Assembly: GCA_902609885.1 (NCBI GenBank)
Contig: CACLTT010000001.1
Coordinates: 1-64,000 of the forward strand
DNA from: an uncultured Candidatus Hydrogenedens sp.
GTDB taxonomy: Bacteria > Desulfobacterota_D > UBA1144
Reading direction: 5' to 3'
Length of the DNA stretch: 64,000 bases
Shown: positions 35,847 to 48,141 of the stretch, piece after piece
Layout of the letters: the number at the start of each line of letters is the position of its first letter
How positions within the stretch are numbered: the stretch's first letter is position 1
The notes under the pieces: generated by a model
Database searches by the model: none
Told to the model about the DNA's origin: nothing
The model's input: the letters and a program-made list of their open reading frames with translations, nothing else
Made by a program: the position numbers and the translations under genes

Positions 35847-36368
35847 ATGAGAACTAAGGTTTTTTTATTTTTTCTAATTTTCTCAAATTTTTTAAATGCT
35901 GCAGACTCTTCAAATGTTTTAAGTGTTGATAGAACTTTTTTCTTTGAATTAATAATTTATATTTCTGTATTATTACTTCTTAATAAATTTTTATTTAAAC
36001 CGTTATTAGAACTTAAAGATGATAGAGATGTTGAAAGTTCTGTTAGGCTTGAGCGAGCAGATTCAATGCAAGAACAAGCTAAAGAGCTCGAGTCTCAATA
36101 TGAAGAAAAAATGAATGAATATAGAATTGAAATTGATAAAACATCTATTGAAAAAATCAGTAATGCAAAAATATCTGCAGAGGATTTAATTAAAGAGGCA
36201 AAGCATCAATCGATTTTCAAAATTGAAGAGTCTAGGAAAGATCTTACTTCCGCAAAAATATTAAATAAAATTAAAGAACTCTCTGTTGACGAAATCAAGT
36301 CGGGAAGTGATGATATATCAAAAAAAATTAGAGAGGTCTCTTTAATAATTAAGGATAGGACGAGATAA
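35847..36368 (+). CDS. atpX: ATP synthase b'-type subunit with N-terminal signal
   Basis: Part of the peripheral stalk of F1Fo. The start is taken at ATG 35847 (173 residues); the TTG at 35841 would add two residues and overlap the antiporter stop. It begins with a signal-peptide-like stretch (about 18 residues ending FLNA), then one membrane helix and a long charged coiled coil (about 60-170). A cleavable leader on one of two b subunits is a known trait of Deltaproteobacteria. It adjoins the second b gene directly. Confidence 0.85.
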   Translation: MRTKVFLFFLIFSNFLNAADSSNVLSVDRTFFFELIIYISVLLLLNKFLFKPLLELKDDRDVESSVRLERADSMQEQAKELESQYEEKMNEYRIEIDKTSIEKISNAKISAEDLIKEAKHQSIFKIEESRKDLTSAKILNKIKELSVDEIKSGSDDISKKIREVSLIIKDRTR

Positions 36369-36884
36369 ATGGCTCAGGAAATTGATTTATTAGGACAGCT
36401 TAAGTTCGCGTCTCAGCACCTACTTAATTTGGGGGTCTTTATTGGGATACTATATTATTTTCTCAGAAGACCTGTCTCATCTTTTTTTATAGCTAGAAGC
36501 CAAAAAATTGAAAATTCTATAAACTCTGCCAAAGATATAATCGAAACTGCTCAAAAAGTTTATAATGAAAACTCTACAAAATTCTCTAAAATTGACTCAG
36601 AAGTATCTGAGCTGAGAAGTAATTCTAATAAAGTTGATGACAATAAAGTTTCGGAAATTATGGATAATGCTAATTCTCTTGTTAGATTAATTGAAAAGGA
36701 TACGGTTGAAATTATTGAGTTAGAATCAAAAAAAATAAATGATAAAATTGAGGATGAAATTTTAAATAAAGCAATTAATTTAGCAAAACATGAATTAAAT
36801 AGTGAGTTTGATGAAAGTAAGGATAGCCAGATTATAAAAAACTTTTTAGGTGAGGTGAAAAACGATGTCGTCAGCAACAATTAA
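36369..36884 (+). CDS. atpF: ATP synthase b subunit
   Basis: 171 residues: a short N-terminal polar part, one membrane helix (about 18-32) and a long coiled coil. It pairs with the preceding b'-type protein as a heterodimeric stator. The stop overlaps the start of atpH by 20 bp, with the GGTGAGGTG Shine-Dalgarno-like stretch inside this gene. Confidence 0.85.
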   Translation: MAQEIDLLGQLKFASQHLLNLGVFIGILYYFLRRPVSSFFIARSQKIENSINSAKDIIETAQKVYNENSTKFSKIDSEVSELRSNSNKVDDNKVSEIMDNANSLVRLIEKDTVEIIELESKKINDKIEDEILNKAINLAKHELNSEFDESKDSQIIKNFLGEVKNDVVSNN

Positions 36885-37380
36885 TGATTTTCTTCAAGCG
36901 ATAACTGATTCAGATTCTTCAAAAGAAGAATTGAAAGAAATATATTCATCATTAGTTAAATTTTCAGATATCACCTCTTCAAATAAAGAAGTAAGAGTTT
37001 TCCTTACGAATGACATTCATGATTCTGAATCTAAACTATCGATTATAAAAGATATAATTGGTGATTCAGCTTGTAGTATAAATTTTTTTAAAACTGTTCT
37101 TGATTTTAATATTTTGAGCGATTTAATTCTCTCATATCAATTTTTCTTAAAAAAACTTAGAATAATTTTAGACAGAGTTAAAATCGATGTTTATGTTGCT
37201 AGTTTAGATGATAATAAAAAGAATATGATAAATGATGAATTAAAAATAATTTGGGGATCTAATTTAGAAGTTAATTATAATATTGATAATTCGATTGTTG
37301 GTGGAATTATTTTACAAGTTGAAGATAAGTTATATGATGGTTCAGTTAAAGGAAAATTAGAAAAATTTAATAATATTTAA
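36865..37380 (+). CDS. atpH: ATP synthase delta subunit
   Basis: 171 residues. Connects the b stalk to the top of F1. An all-helical N-terminal domain (about 1-105) and the C-terminal motif [25 protein letters not shown] identify it. It starts inside atpF and precedes atpA by 17 bp. Confidence 0.88.
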   Translation: MSSATINDFLQAITDSDSSKEELKEIYSSLVKFSDITSSNKEVRVFLTNDIHDSESKLSIIKDIIGDSACSINFFKTVLDFNILSDLILSYQFFLKKLRIILDRVKIDVYVASLDDNKKNMINDELKIIWGSNLEVNYNIDNSIVGGIILQVEDKLYDGSVKGKLEKFNNI

Positions 37381-37397
37381 TTTTAAGGAGTTTTAAA

Positions 37398-38902
37398 ATG
37401 TCAGAAGGTAATATTCAAACTGTTAGTGATCAGCTGAAAAGCAAGATTCAAGGAATGGATTTAAATTTTAAATCTGATGAGGTTGGAACTGTGACATCAG
37501 TTGGAGACGGTATTGCAAAAGTTTATGGTCTTGATCAAGCTATGGCAGGTGAGCTAGTTTCATTTGATAACGGTATTCTTGGTCTTGTTTTAAATCTTGA
37601 AGAAGATAGTGTTGGTGTTGCGGTTTTTGGTGAAGACAGCCTTGTATTGGAAGGTGATAAAGTTAAGAGAACTGGAAAGATAGCTCAGGTTGGTGTCGGT
37701 GACTCAATGTTAGGTAGAGTAGTTGACGGGCTAGGAGCTCCAGTAGATGGTAAAGGTGAGATAGAATCCTCAGAGTTTAAACCTGTAGAAATAAAAGCTC
37801 CCGGTGTTATTGCCAGAAAGTCGGTAAATGAACCATTACAAACTGGAATAAAAGCTATTGATTCGATGATTCCAATTGGAAGAGGACAAAGGGAATTAAT
37901 TTTAGGCGATAGGCAAACAGGTAAAACTGCTATTGCTGTTGATACAATAATAAACCAAAAAGGTAAGGGAGTTTATTGTATATATGTTGCCATAGGTCAA
38001 AAACAATCTACAGTCGCTCAAGTTGTTGAAAAACTCAAGGAAAATGGAGCTTTTGAATATACCACGGTTGTTGCAGCTAATGCAAGTGACCCTGCTCCAT
38101 ATCAATTCCTTGCACCTTTCACTGGTTGTGCTATTGGGGAGTTTTTTCGTGATAACGGAAAACACGCTTTAGTTATTTATGATGATCTAACTAAGCATGC
38201 TTATTCCTATAGGCAATTATCTCTATTGCTTAGAAGACCTCCTGGTAGGGAAGCATATCCTGGAGATGTATTTTATTTACATTCTAGACTTTTAGAAAGA
38301 GCTGCAAAAATGAGTGATGAAATGGGGGGAGGATCTTTGACTGCATTGCCAATAATTGAAACGCAAGCAGGAGATGTTTCTGCATACATACCGACGAATG
38401 TTATATCTATTACTGATGGTCAAATTTTTTTAGAGACAGACTTATTTTATTCTGGTGTTAGACCTGCTATTAATGTTGGTTTATCTGTATCAAGAGTAGG
38501 AGGTTCAGCGCAAGTTAAAAGTATGAAAAAGGTCGCAGGTACATTAAGGTTAGATTTGGCTCAATATAGAGAAGTCGAGGCTTTCTCACAATTTGCATCT
38601 GATTTAGATGAGGCAACAAAATCACAATTAGAAAGGGGATCAAGATTAGTTGAAGCTTTAAAGCAGGGTCAGTATGTTCCTCTACCTGTAGAAAAACAAG
38701 TATTGCTGGCTTTTGCAGTTACGAATGGATTTGCTGATGATGTTAATGCTGATAAAATTACTACTTTTGAGGAAAAATTATATGAATATTTCGAAGTAAA
38801 TCACAAGGATCTTTTAGACTCATTACAATCTGATTATTCAGATGAAATTATATCATCTCTTAAATCTGCACTTGAGAAATTTAAAGGAGTTTATCAGGGT
38901 TA

Positions 38903-38903
<1 letters not shown>
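37398..38903 (+). CDS. atpA: ATP synthase alpha subunit
   Basis: 501 residues, the non-catalytic nucleotide-binding subunit. Walker A is GDRQTGKTA, and the alpha signature [13 protein letters not shown] is present with its arginine finger. AAGGAG precedes the ATG by 9 nt, a strong ribosome-binding site. It overlaps atpG by one base (TAATG). Confidence 0.97.
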
Positions 38904-41156
<2,253 letters not shown>

Positions 41157-41157
<1 letters not shown>

Positions 41158-41420
41158 TGAAAGATTTCTTTTCTCTAAAAATTTATACTCCGGATGGAAT
41201 TCTTTTTTCAAGCTCTGCAAAAATGATTTCAGCAACTAATTCATTAGGTGAATTTGGAGTTTTACCCGGGCACACGATATTCGCATCTGATATTGTTGAA
41301 GGTGATTTGAAAATTGTTGATGATAAAGGCCAGGAAGTTTTTTTTAATGTTGGAAAAGGACTCATCAGTGTAGAATCTGATGAAGTAACTGTGGCGCTTG
41401 AGAACGGTATAAAAAAATAA
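41157..41420 (+). CDS. atpC: short ATP synthase epsilon subunit (beta-sandwich domain only)
   Basis: 87 residues against about 130-140 in most bacteria. The N-terminal beta-sandwich is complete (TPDGILFSS, GEFGVLPGH near residue 33, and the final strands). The two-helix C-terminal domain that brakes ATP hydrolysis is absent; the frame ends in AAAAAATAA with no sign of a continuation in another frame before the convergent ino1. Similar short epsilon subunits are known in Chlorobi and Bacteroidetes. Confidence 0.9.
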
Positions 41421-41422
41421 AA

Positions 41423-42742
41423 TTAATCGTAATAATAATCTAAGCCTGTGTGATCTAATGTTTTTTCACCAGCTAAAACTCTAAGAGTATTTTTAAGCTT
41501 AAGACTCTGTATAAATAAATCATGCTCAGGATATAGGTTTTCAGCATGCATAGGGCTTTTAAAGTAAAAGGACATCCACTCTTGAATTCCACTCATATTA
41601 GATCTTAATGCAAGATCCATGAAAATGATTAGATCTAAAACAATAGGGGCAGCTAAAATACTATCTCTGCAAAGAAAGTTTACTTTTATTTGCATAGGAT
41701 AATTTAGCCATCCAAATATATCTATATTATCCCATGCTTCTTTTTCATCGCCTCTAGGAGGGTAATAATTTATTCTAACTTTATGATAGAAATCCCCATA
41801 GAGATCAGGATATAAATCTGATTGGAAGATATGATCTAAAACACTTAATTTACTTTCTTCTTTAGTTTTAAAGTTTTTTGGATTATCTAAGACTTCTCCA
41901 TCTCTATTACCTAGTATATTTGTTGAAAACCACCCATTTAATCCTAATAGCCTACTTTTAAGTCCTGGGGCTAAAATTGTTTTCATTAAAGTTTGTCCAG
42001 TTTTAAAATCTTTTCCACATATAGGAACTTTAGATTTTAAACTTAAGGATATAAGGGCAGGGATATCCGCTGATAAATTTGGAGCACCATTAGCATATGC
42101 TGCACCAGATTTAATAGCTGCATAAGCATAGATCATGCTTGGAGATATATTTTTATCATTATTTTTTAAGCCCTTTTCGAATGCAGATATACTTTTATGA
42201 ACATTCTCAATTTTTAAAAATATTTCTGTACTACCGCACCAAACCATTACTAATCTTTTTATGTTTTTCTCTTTCTTGAATCTTTGAATCTCATCAATTA
42301 ATTCTTTAGCAAGTTTAAAAAGATTTTTTTCTTTTTTAATATTTTTACCTTTAAGATTTGTCGCAAATTTTTTATTAAAAACTGCTTTTTGTGGCACTAT
42401 CTTTTCTAATTCATCTTTAATTGACTCAATTTGATTTATATCTAGAACACCTGATTTTTTACAGGACTTATAGCAATTATCTCCGTAAACATCCCAACCA
42501 AAAAATTCTATATCATTAATATCTGCAAGAGATAAGACATCCTTAATTAGAGGAGATTTTTTATCTGTCCGTTTTCCGAGTCTCAAAGTACCCATTTGAG
42601 ATAACGAGCCAAAAAGTTCACCAAGATCTTTTCTTTTTGCTAAAATTCCCGCAATAAAAGTTGTACTAACAGCCCCAGAAATTCCTGGAATTAGAACCCC
42701 AAGTTTTCCTGAAGCCTTTTTTACTTTAAACTTTTTTTTCAT
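41423..42742 (-). CDS. ino1: myo-inositol-1-phosphate synthase
   Basis: Converts glucose-6-phosphate to inositol-3-phosphate with NAD as internal redox cofactor. 439 residues: an N-terminal Rossmann domain (GVLIPGISGAVSTTFIAGI near residue 11) and the central conserved region with PICGKDFKTGQTLMKT (near residue 235) and GLNGWFSTNILGN, which carry catalytic lysines. It lies 6 bp after rpsI in the rplM-rpsI-ino1 run. The product may feed inositol lipids, together with the PIPS-like transferase at 53540. Confidence 0.88.
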   Translation of the reverse strand: MKKKFKVKKASGKLGVLIPGISGAVSTTFIAGILAKRKDLGELFGSLSQMGTLRLGKRTDKKSPLIKDVLSLADINDIEFFGWDVYGDNCYKSCKKSGVLDINQIESIKDELEKIVPQKAVFNKKFATNLKGKNIKKEKNLFKLAKELIDEIQRFKKEKNIKRLVMVWCGSTEIFLKIENVHKSISAFEKGLKNNDKNISPSMIYAYAAIKSGAAYANGAPNLSADIPALISLSLKSKVPICGKDFKTGQTLMKTILAPGLKSRLLGLNGWFSTNILGNRDGEVLDNPKNFKTKEESKLSVLDHIFQSDLYPDLYGDFYHKVRINYYPPRGDEKEAWDNIDIFGWLNYPMQIKVNFLCRDSILAAPIVLDLIIFMDLALRSNMSGIQEWMSFYFKSPMHAENLYPEHDLFIQSLKLKNTLRVLAGEKTLDHTGLDYYYD

Positions 42743-42748
42743 TGAAAA

Positions 42749-43138
42749 TTATCTTTTTGAGAACTGAGGGCCTCTTCTAGCTTTCTTCTTTCCATATTTT
42801 TTACTTTCAACCATTCTAGAATCACGCGAGAGTAAACCAAGTGGTTTTAACTTACCTCGCAAAGTTTCGTTATATAATATTAAGGCTCTTGAAATTCCTA
42901 GTCTAATAGCACCACTTTGTCCAGTGAGACCTCCACCCAATACAGACACGTTAATATCAAAATCTTTGCTAGTCTCAGTAACATCTAAAGCTTCTGTGGC
43001 ATGTTTTACCCAAAAATCTCTGGGGAAATAAGTATGAATATCTCTTTTATTTATATTGATTTCACCCGAACCTTTACTAAGCCATACCTTTGCTATTGAG
43101 TTTTTTCTTCTACCTGTTGCATAGAACTTTTCAGACAA
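42749..43138 (-). CDS. rpsI: 30S ribosomal protein S9
   Basis: 129 residues. ATGRRKNSIAKVWL near the N-terminus, GGGLTGQSGAIRLGISRAL in the middle and the basic C-terminal tail ending FSKR that reaches the P-site tRNA. Four bp after rplM. Confidence 0.97.
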   Translation of the reverse strand: MSEKFYATGRRKNSIAKVWLSKGSGEININKRDIHTYFPRDFWVKHATEALDVTETSKDFDINVSVLGGGLTGQSGAIRLGISRALILYNETLRGKLKPLGLLSRDSRMVESKKYGKKKARRGPQFSKR

Positions 43139-43142
43139 TATT

Positions 43143-43544
43143 TTATACCTCTAAACTTTCAAGTTTTTGTGCCTTATGTGGATGATTGCTTTCACCATAA
43201 ATTCTTAACCTAGATATAAGAATATCCTGCCATTTGTTTTTTGGAAGCATACCTTTGACAGCTTTTTTGAGAACTTCGGGGGAATCTTCAGCCATAAGGT
43301 CACCAGCATTTTTACTTCTTAGTCCACCAGGATATCCAGTATTCTTGTAATAAAACTTATGTTGAAGCTTTTTTCCTGTAAAAACTAAAGAATCTGAATT
43401 AATTACTACGACGAAGTCACCATTATCTGTTCCAGGAGTATAGGTTCTTTTATTCTTTCCAATTAACACAGTTGCTATTTGGGTAGCAAGTCTGCCCACA
43501 ACCTTATCTTTTGCATCGACTAAAAACCATTTTTTTTCTGTCAT
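43143..43544 (-). CDS. rplM: 50S ribosomal protein L13
   Basis: 133 residues. Motifs WFLVDAKDKVVGRLATQIA, FYKNTGYPGG-like (YYKNTGYPGGLR) and MLPKNKW are diagnostic. First gene of the operon, preceded by a consensus promoter. Confidence 0.97.
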   Translation of the reverse strand: MTEKKWFLVDAKDKVVGRLATQIATVLIGKNKRTYTPGTDNGDFVVVINSDSLVFTGKKLQHKFYYKNTGYPGGLRSKNAGDLMAEDSPEVLKKAVKGMLPKNKWQDILISRLRIYGESNHPHKAQKLESLEV

Positions 43545-43575
43545 AAATATCTCGCAATTAAGAAATTAAGCTTAT

Positions 43576-43603
43576 ATATTACTGCATTGCATATGCATGT
43601 CAA
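43576..43603 (-). promoter_or_regulatory. rplM promoter
   Basis: On the minus strand, TTGACA (43603-43598), 16 bp, TAATAT (43581-43576). The -35 is a perfect consensus. The spacer contains the perfect palindrome TGCATATGCA (43588-43597). Confidence 0.65.
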
Positions 43604-43666
43604 GCAAGGGCTATCTTCAATAATAATTATTTTTTTATGTTATATTAACACTTAGGTAGGTATTTT

Positions 43667-44077
43667 ATGCAGGTTAGTAAGACTCTAGATTATGCGGTCA
43701 GATCATTAAGCTTTATGGCTTCCTCAGTAGATGAAAATATCACCATTAAGCTTGTATCGGAAAAACAGCATATTCCTTCTAGTTATTTAGCTAAAATTAT
43801 GAGAAAGTTAGTACAAAGGGGAATATTATCTTCATCATCTGGACCAGATGGGGGATATTTTTTCAAAAAAGATCCAAAATCTATAAGCTTAAAAGAAGTG
43901 TATGAGGCCATCGAAGGCGATTTGCAATTAGTAGATTGTATGGACGGAGACCAAGTATGTGAATTGTTCAAGACATGTAATCAACGCACGATATGGGATC
44001 ATCTGCAACTTAATACATTAGATTTTCTCAGTAAAATCAGTGTGAAAGATATAGCTACCAAAAAATTTAATACTTAA
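43667..44077 (+). CDS. Rrf2/IscR-family Fe-S-sensing regulator of the suf operon
   Basis: 136 residues: an N-terminal winged helix-turn-helix (about 1-65, with [17 protein letters not shown] as recognition region) and three cysteines Cys91, Cys98 and Cys104, the cluster-binding pattern of IscR. Directly upstream of sufB (14 bp), so it probably controls Fe-S assembly and its own synthesis. The AGGTAGG before the ATG may be a ribosome-binding site or operator. Confidence 0.88.
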   Translation: MQVSKTLDYAVRSLSFMASSVDENITIKLVSEKQHIPSSYLAKIMRKLVQRGILSSSSGPDGGYFFKKDPKSISLKEVYEAIEGDLQLVDCMDGDQVCELFKTCNQRTIWDHLQLNTLDFLSKISVKDIATKKFNT

Positions 44078-44091
44078 ATTGCGAGGGGAAT

Positions 44092-45549
44092 ATGAGAGAA
44101 GAATTAAAAATTGACAATGATCAAGCAACCAAAGAAATGCTTGAAAGTGAAGAATATAAATATGGTTTTACAACCGATGTAGACCAAGAAATTTTTCCAA
44201 AAGGGTTGAATGAAGATATAGTAAGAAAAATTTCTGCGAAAAAAAATGAACCAAAATGGTTATTAGATTTTAGACTTAACGCATATAAAAGGTGGTTAAG
44301 GATGGAGGATCCTGATTGGGCTAAGCTTAATATTGATAAAATTGACTATAATGAAATGAGCTATTATGCATCACCAAAAAAGGCTCCAGATTCTTTGGAT
44401 GATATTGATCCAGAAATTCTTGAAACTTATGATAAATTAGGAATTCCACTTGAGGAACAGAAGATGCTAGAAGGTGTTGCAGTTGATGCTGTATTTGATA
44501 GTGTATCTCTTGTTACAACTTTTAAAGACAAACTTGCTGAGTTAGGCATTATTTTTTGTTCTTTTTCAGAAGCTGTTAAAGATCACGAAGCTTTAGTTAA
44601 AAAATATTTAGGTAAGGTCATTCCAGCAAATGATAATTATTTTGCTGCCTTGAATGCTGCAGTTTTCACTGATGGGTCATTTGTCTATGTACCAAAAGGA
44701 GTTAGATGCCCAATGGAGCTTTCAACTTATTTTAGAATCAATGCAGAAAATACAGGCCAATTTGAAAGAACTCTAATTATTGCTGATGAGGGAAGCTACG
44801 TAAGCTATCTCGAAGGCTGTACTGCTCCAAAAAGGAGTGAAAGTCAGCTGCATGCTGCTTGTGTCGAGCTACTCGCTCATGATGATGCTACTATCAAATA
44901 TTCCACTATACAAAACTGGTATCCGGGTGATAAAAACGGAAAGGGGGGTATCTATAATTTTGTTACTAAAAGAGGTAATTGTGTTGGAAAAAACTCTCGT
45001 ATATCTTGGACTCAAGTTGAGACAGGTTCAGCTATTACATGGAAATATCCAAGCTGTATATTAACAGGAGATAACTCAGTTGGTGAGTTTTATTCTGTAG
45101 CTTTAACAAATAATTGGCAACAAGCCGATACTGGAACAAAAATGATACACCTTGGTAAAAATACAAAAAGTACAATAGTATCCAAAGGTATTTCTGCCGG
45201 CCAAGGACAGAATACATACAGGGGTTTAGTCAAGGTTGGTGAAAATGCAAAAGATGCTAGAAACTATACTCAATGTGATTCAATACTTATAGGTGATAAA
45301 TGTGGAGCCCATACTTTTCCATACATCGAAATTAAGAATCCATCTGCTAAGCTTGAGCATGAAGCGACGACATCTAAAGTTGGTGAGGATCAAATTTTTT
45401 ATTGCCAGCAAAGAGGCATGAATGAAGAAGATGCTTTGTCTTTAATAGTTAATGGTTTTTGTAAAGAGGTTTTTAAAGAATTACCTTTTGAATTTGCAGT
45501 TGAAGCTGAAAGACTTCTAAGCGTAAGCTTGGAAGGCAGTGTCGGTTAA
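44092..45549 (+). CDS. sufB: Fe-S cluster assembly scaffold protein SufB
   Basis: 485 residues of the SufBCD complex on which new clusters are built. The conserved core [38 protein letters not shown] and the C-terminal [21 protein letters not shown] are present. Followed by sufC after 26 bp. Confidence 0.97.
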   Translation: MREELKIDNDQATKEMLESEEYKYGFTTDVDQEIFPKGLNEDIVRKISAKKNEPKWLLDFRLNAYKRWLRMEDPDWAKLNIDKIDYNEMSYYASPKKAPDSLDDIDPEILETYDKLGIPLEEQKMLEGVAVDAVFDSVSLVTTFKDKLAELGIIFCSFSEAVKDHEALVKKYLGKVIPANDNYFAALNAAVFTDGSFVYVPKGVRCPMELSTYFRINAENTGQFERTLIIADEGSYVSYLEGCTAPKRSESQLHAACVELLAHDDATIKYSTIQNWYPGDKNGKGGIYNFVTKRGNCVGKNSRISWTQVETGSAITWKYPSCILTGDNSVGEFYSVALTNNWQQADTGTKMIHLGKNTKSTIVSKGISAGQGQNTYRGLVKVGENAKDARNYTQCDSILIGDKCGAHTFPYIEIKNPSAKLEHEATTSKVGEDQIFYCQQRGMNEEDALSLIVNGFCKEVFKELPFEFAVEAERLLSVSLEGSVG

Positions 45550-45575
45550 ATCCAAATTATTTAGGGGATAAAATT

Positions 45576-46316
45576 ATGCTTGAGATTATAGATTTGCATG
45601 CAAATATAGAAGATAAGGAAATTTTAAAAGGATTAACTCTTAAAATTAATAAAGGAGAGGTCCACTCCATTATGGGTCCAAATGGTTCTGGAAAAAGTAC
45701 TCTAGCATCTATTCTTGCAGGAAAAGAAGACTATGAAATCACAAAAGGTGATATCCTTTTTAATGGTGAAAGTATAATGGAGATGGCTCCTGAAGAAAGA
45801 GCTCAGGAGGGTATCTTTTTAGCTTTTCAGTATCCGATAGAGATACCTGGTGTTACAAATAGTTACTTTTTAAGAGAAGCTTTGAATTCTATTAGAAAGT
45901 CAAAGGGAGATAAACCTTTAAAGCCTGTTGAATTTGTTAAAATTGCTAAAGAAAAAATTAAAGATTTAAAAATGGATGAATCCTTATTAAACAGATCATT
46001 AAATGAAGGTTTTTCTGGGGGCGAAAAGAAAAGAAACGAAATACTTCAAATGTCTATATTGAATCCATGTATGTCAATTTTGGATGAAACTGATTCAGGA
46101 TTAGATATTGATGCCCTTCAAATTGTTGCAAATGGTGTTAATGCCAATAGAGGAGATGATAAATCTTTTTTGGTTATAACACATTACCAAAGATTACTTA
46201 ACTATATTGTGCCTGACTTTGTCCATGTTCTTATCGAAGGAAGAATAGTTAAATCTGGTGACAAGAGTCTAGCGCTAGAACTTGAGTCAAAAGGGTATTC
46301 TTGGCTGGAGAATTGA
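45576..46316 (+). CDS. sufC: Fe-S cluster assembly ATPase SufC
   Basis: 246-residue ABC ATPase. Walker [10 protein letters not shown], signature [10 protein letters not shown], Walker [12 protein letters not shown]. It drives conformational change in SufBCD. The TGA stop is immediately followed by the sufD TTG. Confidence 0.97.
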   Translation: MLEIIDLHANIEDKEILKGLTLKINKGEVHSIMGPNGSGKSTLASILAGKEDYEITKGDILFNGESIMEMAPEERAQEGIFLAFQYPIEIPGVTNSYFLREALNSIRKSKGDKPLKPVEFVKIAKEKIKDLKMDESLLNRSLNEGFSGGEKKRNEILQMSILNPCMSILDETDSGLDIDALQIVANGVNANRGDDKSFLVITHYQRLLNYIVPDFVHVLIEGRIVKSGDKSLALELESKGYSWLEN

Positions 46317-47621
46317 TTGGAAAACTTTAAAAAAAATATAAAAGATAATTTTGAGGACTTTTATTCTCAAAATACTTCTTCTGATGTTTTGAATAATTTT
46401 AGGAAAAACTCTTTTGCGTCTTTAAACTCTTTAGGCCTGCCTTCATTGAAAGATGAAGATTGGAGATTTACCGATTTAAATGATTTTTATAAAAGTACTT
46501 TTAAACATCGAATTCAAGATAATAAAAAATTTGATTCTGCACTAATTCCCGAATCACTTAATTTTTCTGATGTTACTTTTGTATACTTATACAATGGTAA
46601 ATTAAGTCATTTTGATTCTACTGAAAATGTGAAAATTGAAGATTTAGAATCATATGTATCTAGTCTAGATTCAAATGAGTTTGAAGAAATTATAAATGGA
46701 CATAGTGAAAAGAATAAAGATTTCACTTTTGAAATGAACTCTTCTTTTTTAAAAGATGGTGTATATATAGAAGTTGAGAAAAATATTAAGTTAAAAAAAC
46801 CTATAGTTATAATCAACTATTATGATTCGGAAGCATCTTTTGTTTGCCATAGAAATGTAATAAATTTTCAAGATTTATCTAAAGGACAGATAGTCGAATA
46901 TACTTTTTCAATTGATGACATTAGTTTTCTTTCAAATAAAGCAACATGTTTTCTATTAGGTAACTCTACTAATGTTGAGCATCTTTCAGTTGATGAAAGC
47001 AATAAGTCTTCATATATTCTGTCTAACTTAAAAATTTCACAGAAAAAAGATTCAAATTTTACAACTGATACTATTCTCACAGGTGGAAAGCTATATAGAA
47101 ACAATGTTCACCCAGTTTTAAATGGTGAAGGCTCTAATTCAAATATACTTGGTCTTTATCTCTCAAAAGACAATCAACATATGGATAATTATATGTTTGT
47201 TGAGCATATAAAACCAAACTGTGACAGCAGGCAATTGTATAAAGGTATTTTAAAAGATACATCTAAAGGGGTGTTTCATGGAAGAATATTAGTTCACAAT
47301 GAGGCTCAAAAAACAGATGCTAAACAAACTAACAGAAATCTTTTATTATCTGAAAAAGCTCAAGTTGACACAAAGCCACAATTAGAAATTTATGCCGATG
47401 ATGTTAAATGTACTCATGGTGCTACTACGGGTCAAATTGATAATGAAGCTCTTTATTATTTAAGAGCTCGTGGAATAAATTTAGAAGATGCAAAATTAAT
47501 TATGATAAGATCTTTTACTGAAGAACTATTAGAATTTATAAGTAGTAATTTTATTTTAGATTTACATAAAAGTTTTGTTGAGAAATGGTTCTTAAATTCG
47601 CAACTTGCAAAATCTGAATAA
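46317..47621 (+). CDS. sufD: Fe-S cluster assembly protein SufD
   Basis: 434 residues, beta-helix partner of SufB. The core shows NQHMDNYMFVEHIKPNCDSRQLYKG, FHGRILV, NRNLLLS and the terminal CTHGATTGQID...YYLRARGI, all conserved. The TTG start is supported by GGAG (46307-46310) six nt upstream. No sufS or sufE/U follows; the desulfurase must be elsewhere. Confidence 0.92.
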   Translation: MENFKKNIKDNFEDFYSQNTSSDVLNNFRKNSFASLNSLGLPSLKDEDWRFTDLNDFYKSTFKHRIQDNKKFDSALIPESLNFSDVTFVYLYNGKLSHFDSTENVKIEDLESYVSSLDSNEFEEIINGHSEKNKDFTFEMNSSFLKDGVYIEVEKNIKLKKPIVIINYYDSEASFVCHRNVINFQDLSKGQIVEYTFSIDDISFLSNKATCFLLGNSTNVEHLSVDESNKSSYILSNLKISQKKDSNFTTDTILTGGKLYRNNVHPVLNGEGSNSNILGLYLSKDNQHMDNYMFVEHIKPNCDSRQLYKGILKDTSKGVFHGRILVHNEAQKTDAKQTNRNLLLSEKAQVDTKPQLEIYADDVKCTHGATTGQIDNEALYYLRARGINLEDAKLIMIRSFTEELLEFISSNFILDLHKSFVEKWFLNSQLAKSE

Positions 47622-47658
47622 ATAAAAAAATTTTTTACAAAAACCAAAAATAAAAACC

Positions 47659-47687
47659 TTGACTTACAAAACAAAAAATCATAAAGT
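47659..47687 (+). promoter_or_regulatory. promoter of the histone-H1-like gene
   Basis: TTGACT (47659-47664), 17 bp, TAAAGT (47682-47687). The leader of about 45 nt ends with GGGAGG before the ATG, which suggests strong, independent expression. Confidence 0.5.
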
Positions 47688-47738
47688 AGATAAAAATAGT
47701 TAAATATTATTTTTGTAATCTAAAGGGAGGTTTTTATT

Positions 47739-48098
47739 ATGGCAGTAGCAAAGAAAAAAAAGCCAGCAGCTAAAAAAGTTACCAAAAAAAAACCAGCTGC
47801 TAAAAAAGCAATAACTAAGAAAAAAGTAGTTAAGAAAAAACCAGCAGCTAAAAAAGCTACTAAGAAAAAAGTAGTTAAGAAAAAGCCAGCGGCTAAGAAA
47901 GCTACTAAGAAAAAAGTAGTTAAGAAAAAGCCAGCAGCTAAGAAAAAAGTTACTAAGAAAAAAGTAGCTAAGAAAAAAGTTACTAAGAAAAAGCCAACGG
48001 CTAAGAAAAAAGTAGCTAAGAAAAAAGTTACTAAGAAAAAGCCAACGGCTAAGAAAAAAGTAGCTAAGAAAAAGCCAGCGGCTAAGAAAAGAAAGTGA
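47739..48098 (+). CDS. histone H1-like Lys/Ala/Pro-rich DNA-binding protein
   Basis: 119 residues composed almost wholly of Lys, Ala, Pro, Val and Thr in imperfect KKPAAKKATKKKVV-type repeats. Such proteins resemble the C-terminal tail of eukaryotic H1 and bacterial AlgP/Hc1-like proteins; they bind DNA or RNA through charge and help compact the nucleoid. No globular domain is present. A strong AGGGAGG precedes the ATG, consistent with an abundant product. The repetitive DNA (with unit lengths near 42 bp and shorter) may vary in copy number between strains. Confidence 0.85.
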   Translation: MAVAKKKKPAAKKVTKKKPAAKKAITKKKVVKKKPAAKKATKKKVVKKKPAAKKATKKKVVKKKPAAKKKVTKKKVAKKKVTKKKPTAKKKVAKKKVTKKKPTAKKKVAKKKPAAKKRK

Positions 48099-48113
48099 TT
48101 TTTAGTTAATTGG

Positions 48114-48138
48114 GGTGCTAATCATTATGATTAGTGCC
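48114..48138 (+). terminator. hairpin between the H1-like gene and rho
   Basis: 11-bp stem with two G-U pairs (ggtgctaatca / tgattagtgcc) and a 3-nt loop in the 43-bp convergent gap. It can serve both genes; no long T-run follows on either strand. Confidence 0.5.
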
Positions 48139-48141
48139 TCA

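Noticed and set aside
47739-48098. Low-complexity A-rich repeats as non-coding satellite DNA
   Set aside because: One open frame with promoter, strong ribosome-binding site and coherent Lys/Ala/Pro repeats; coding is more likely.
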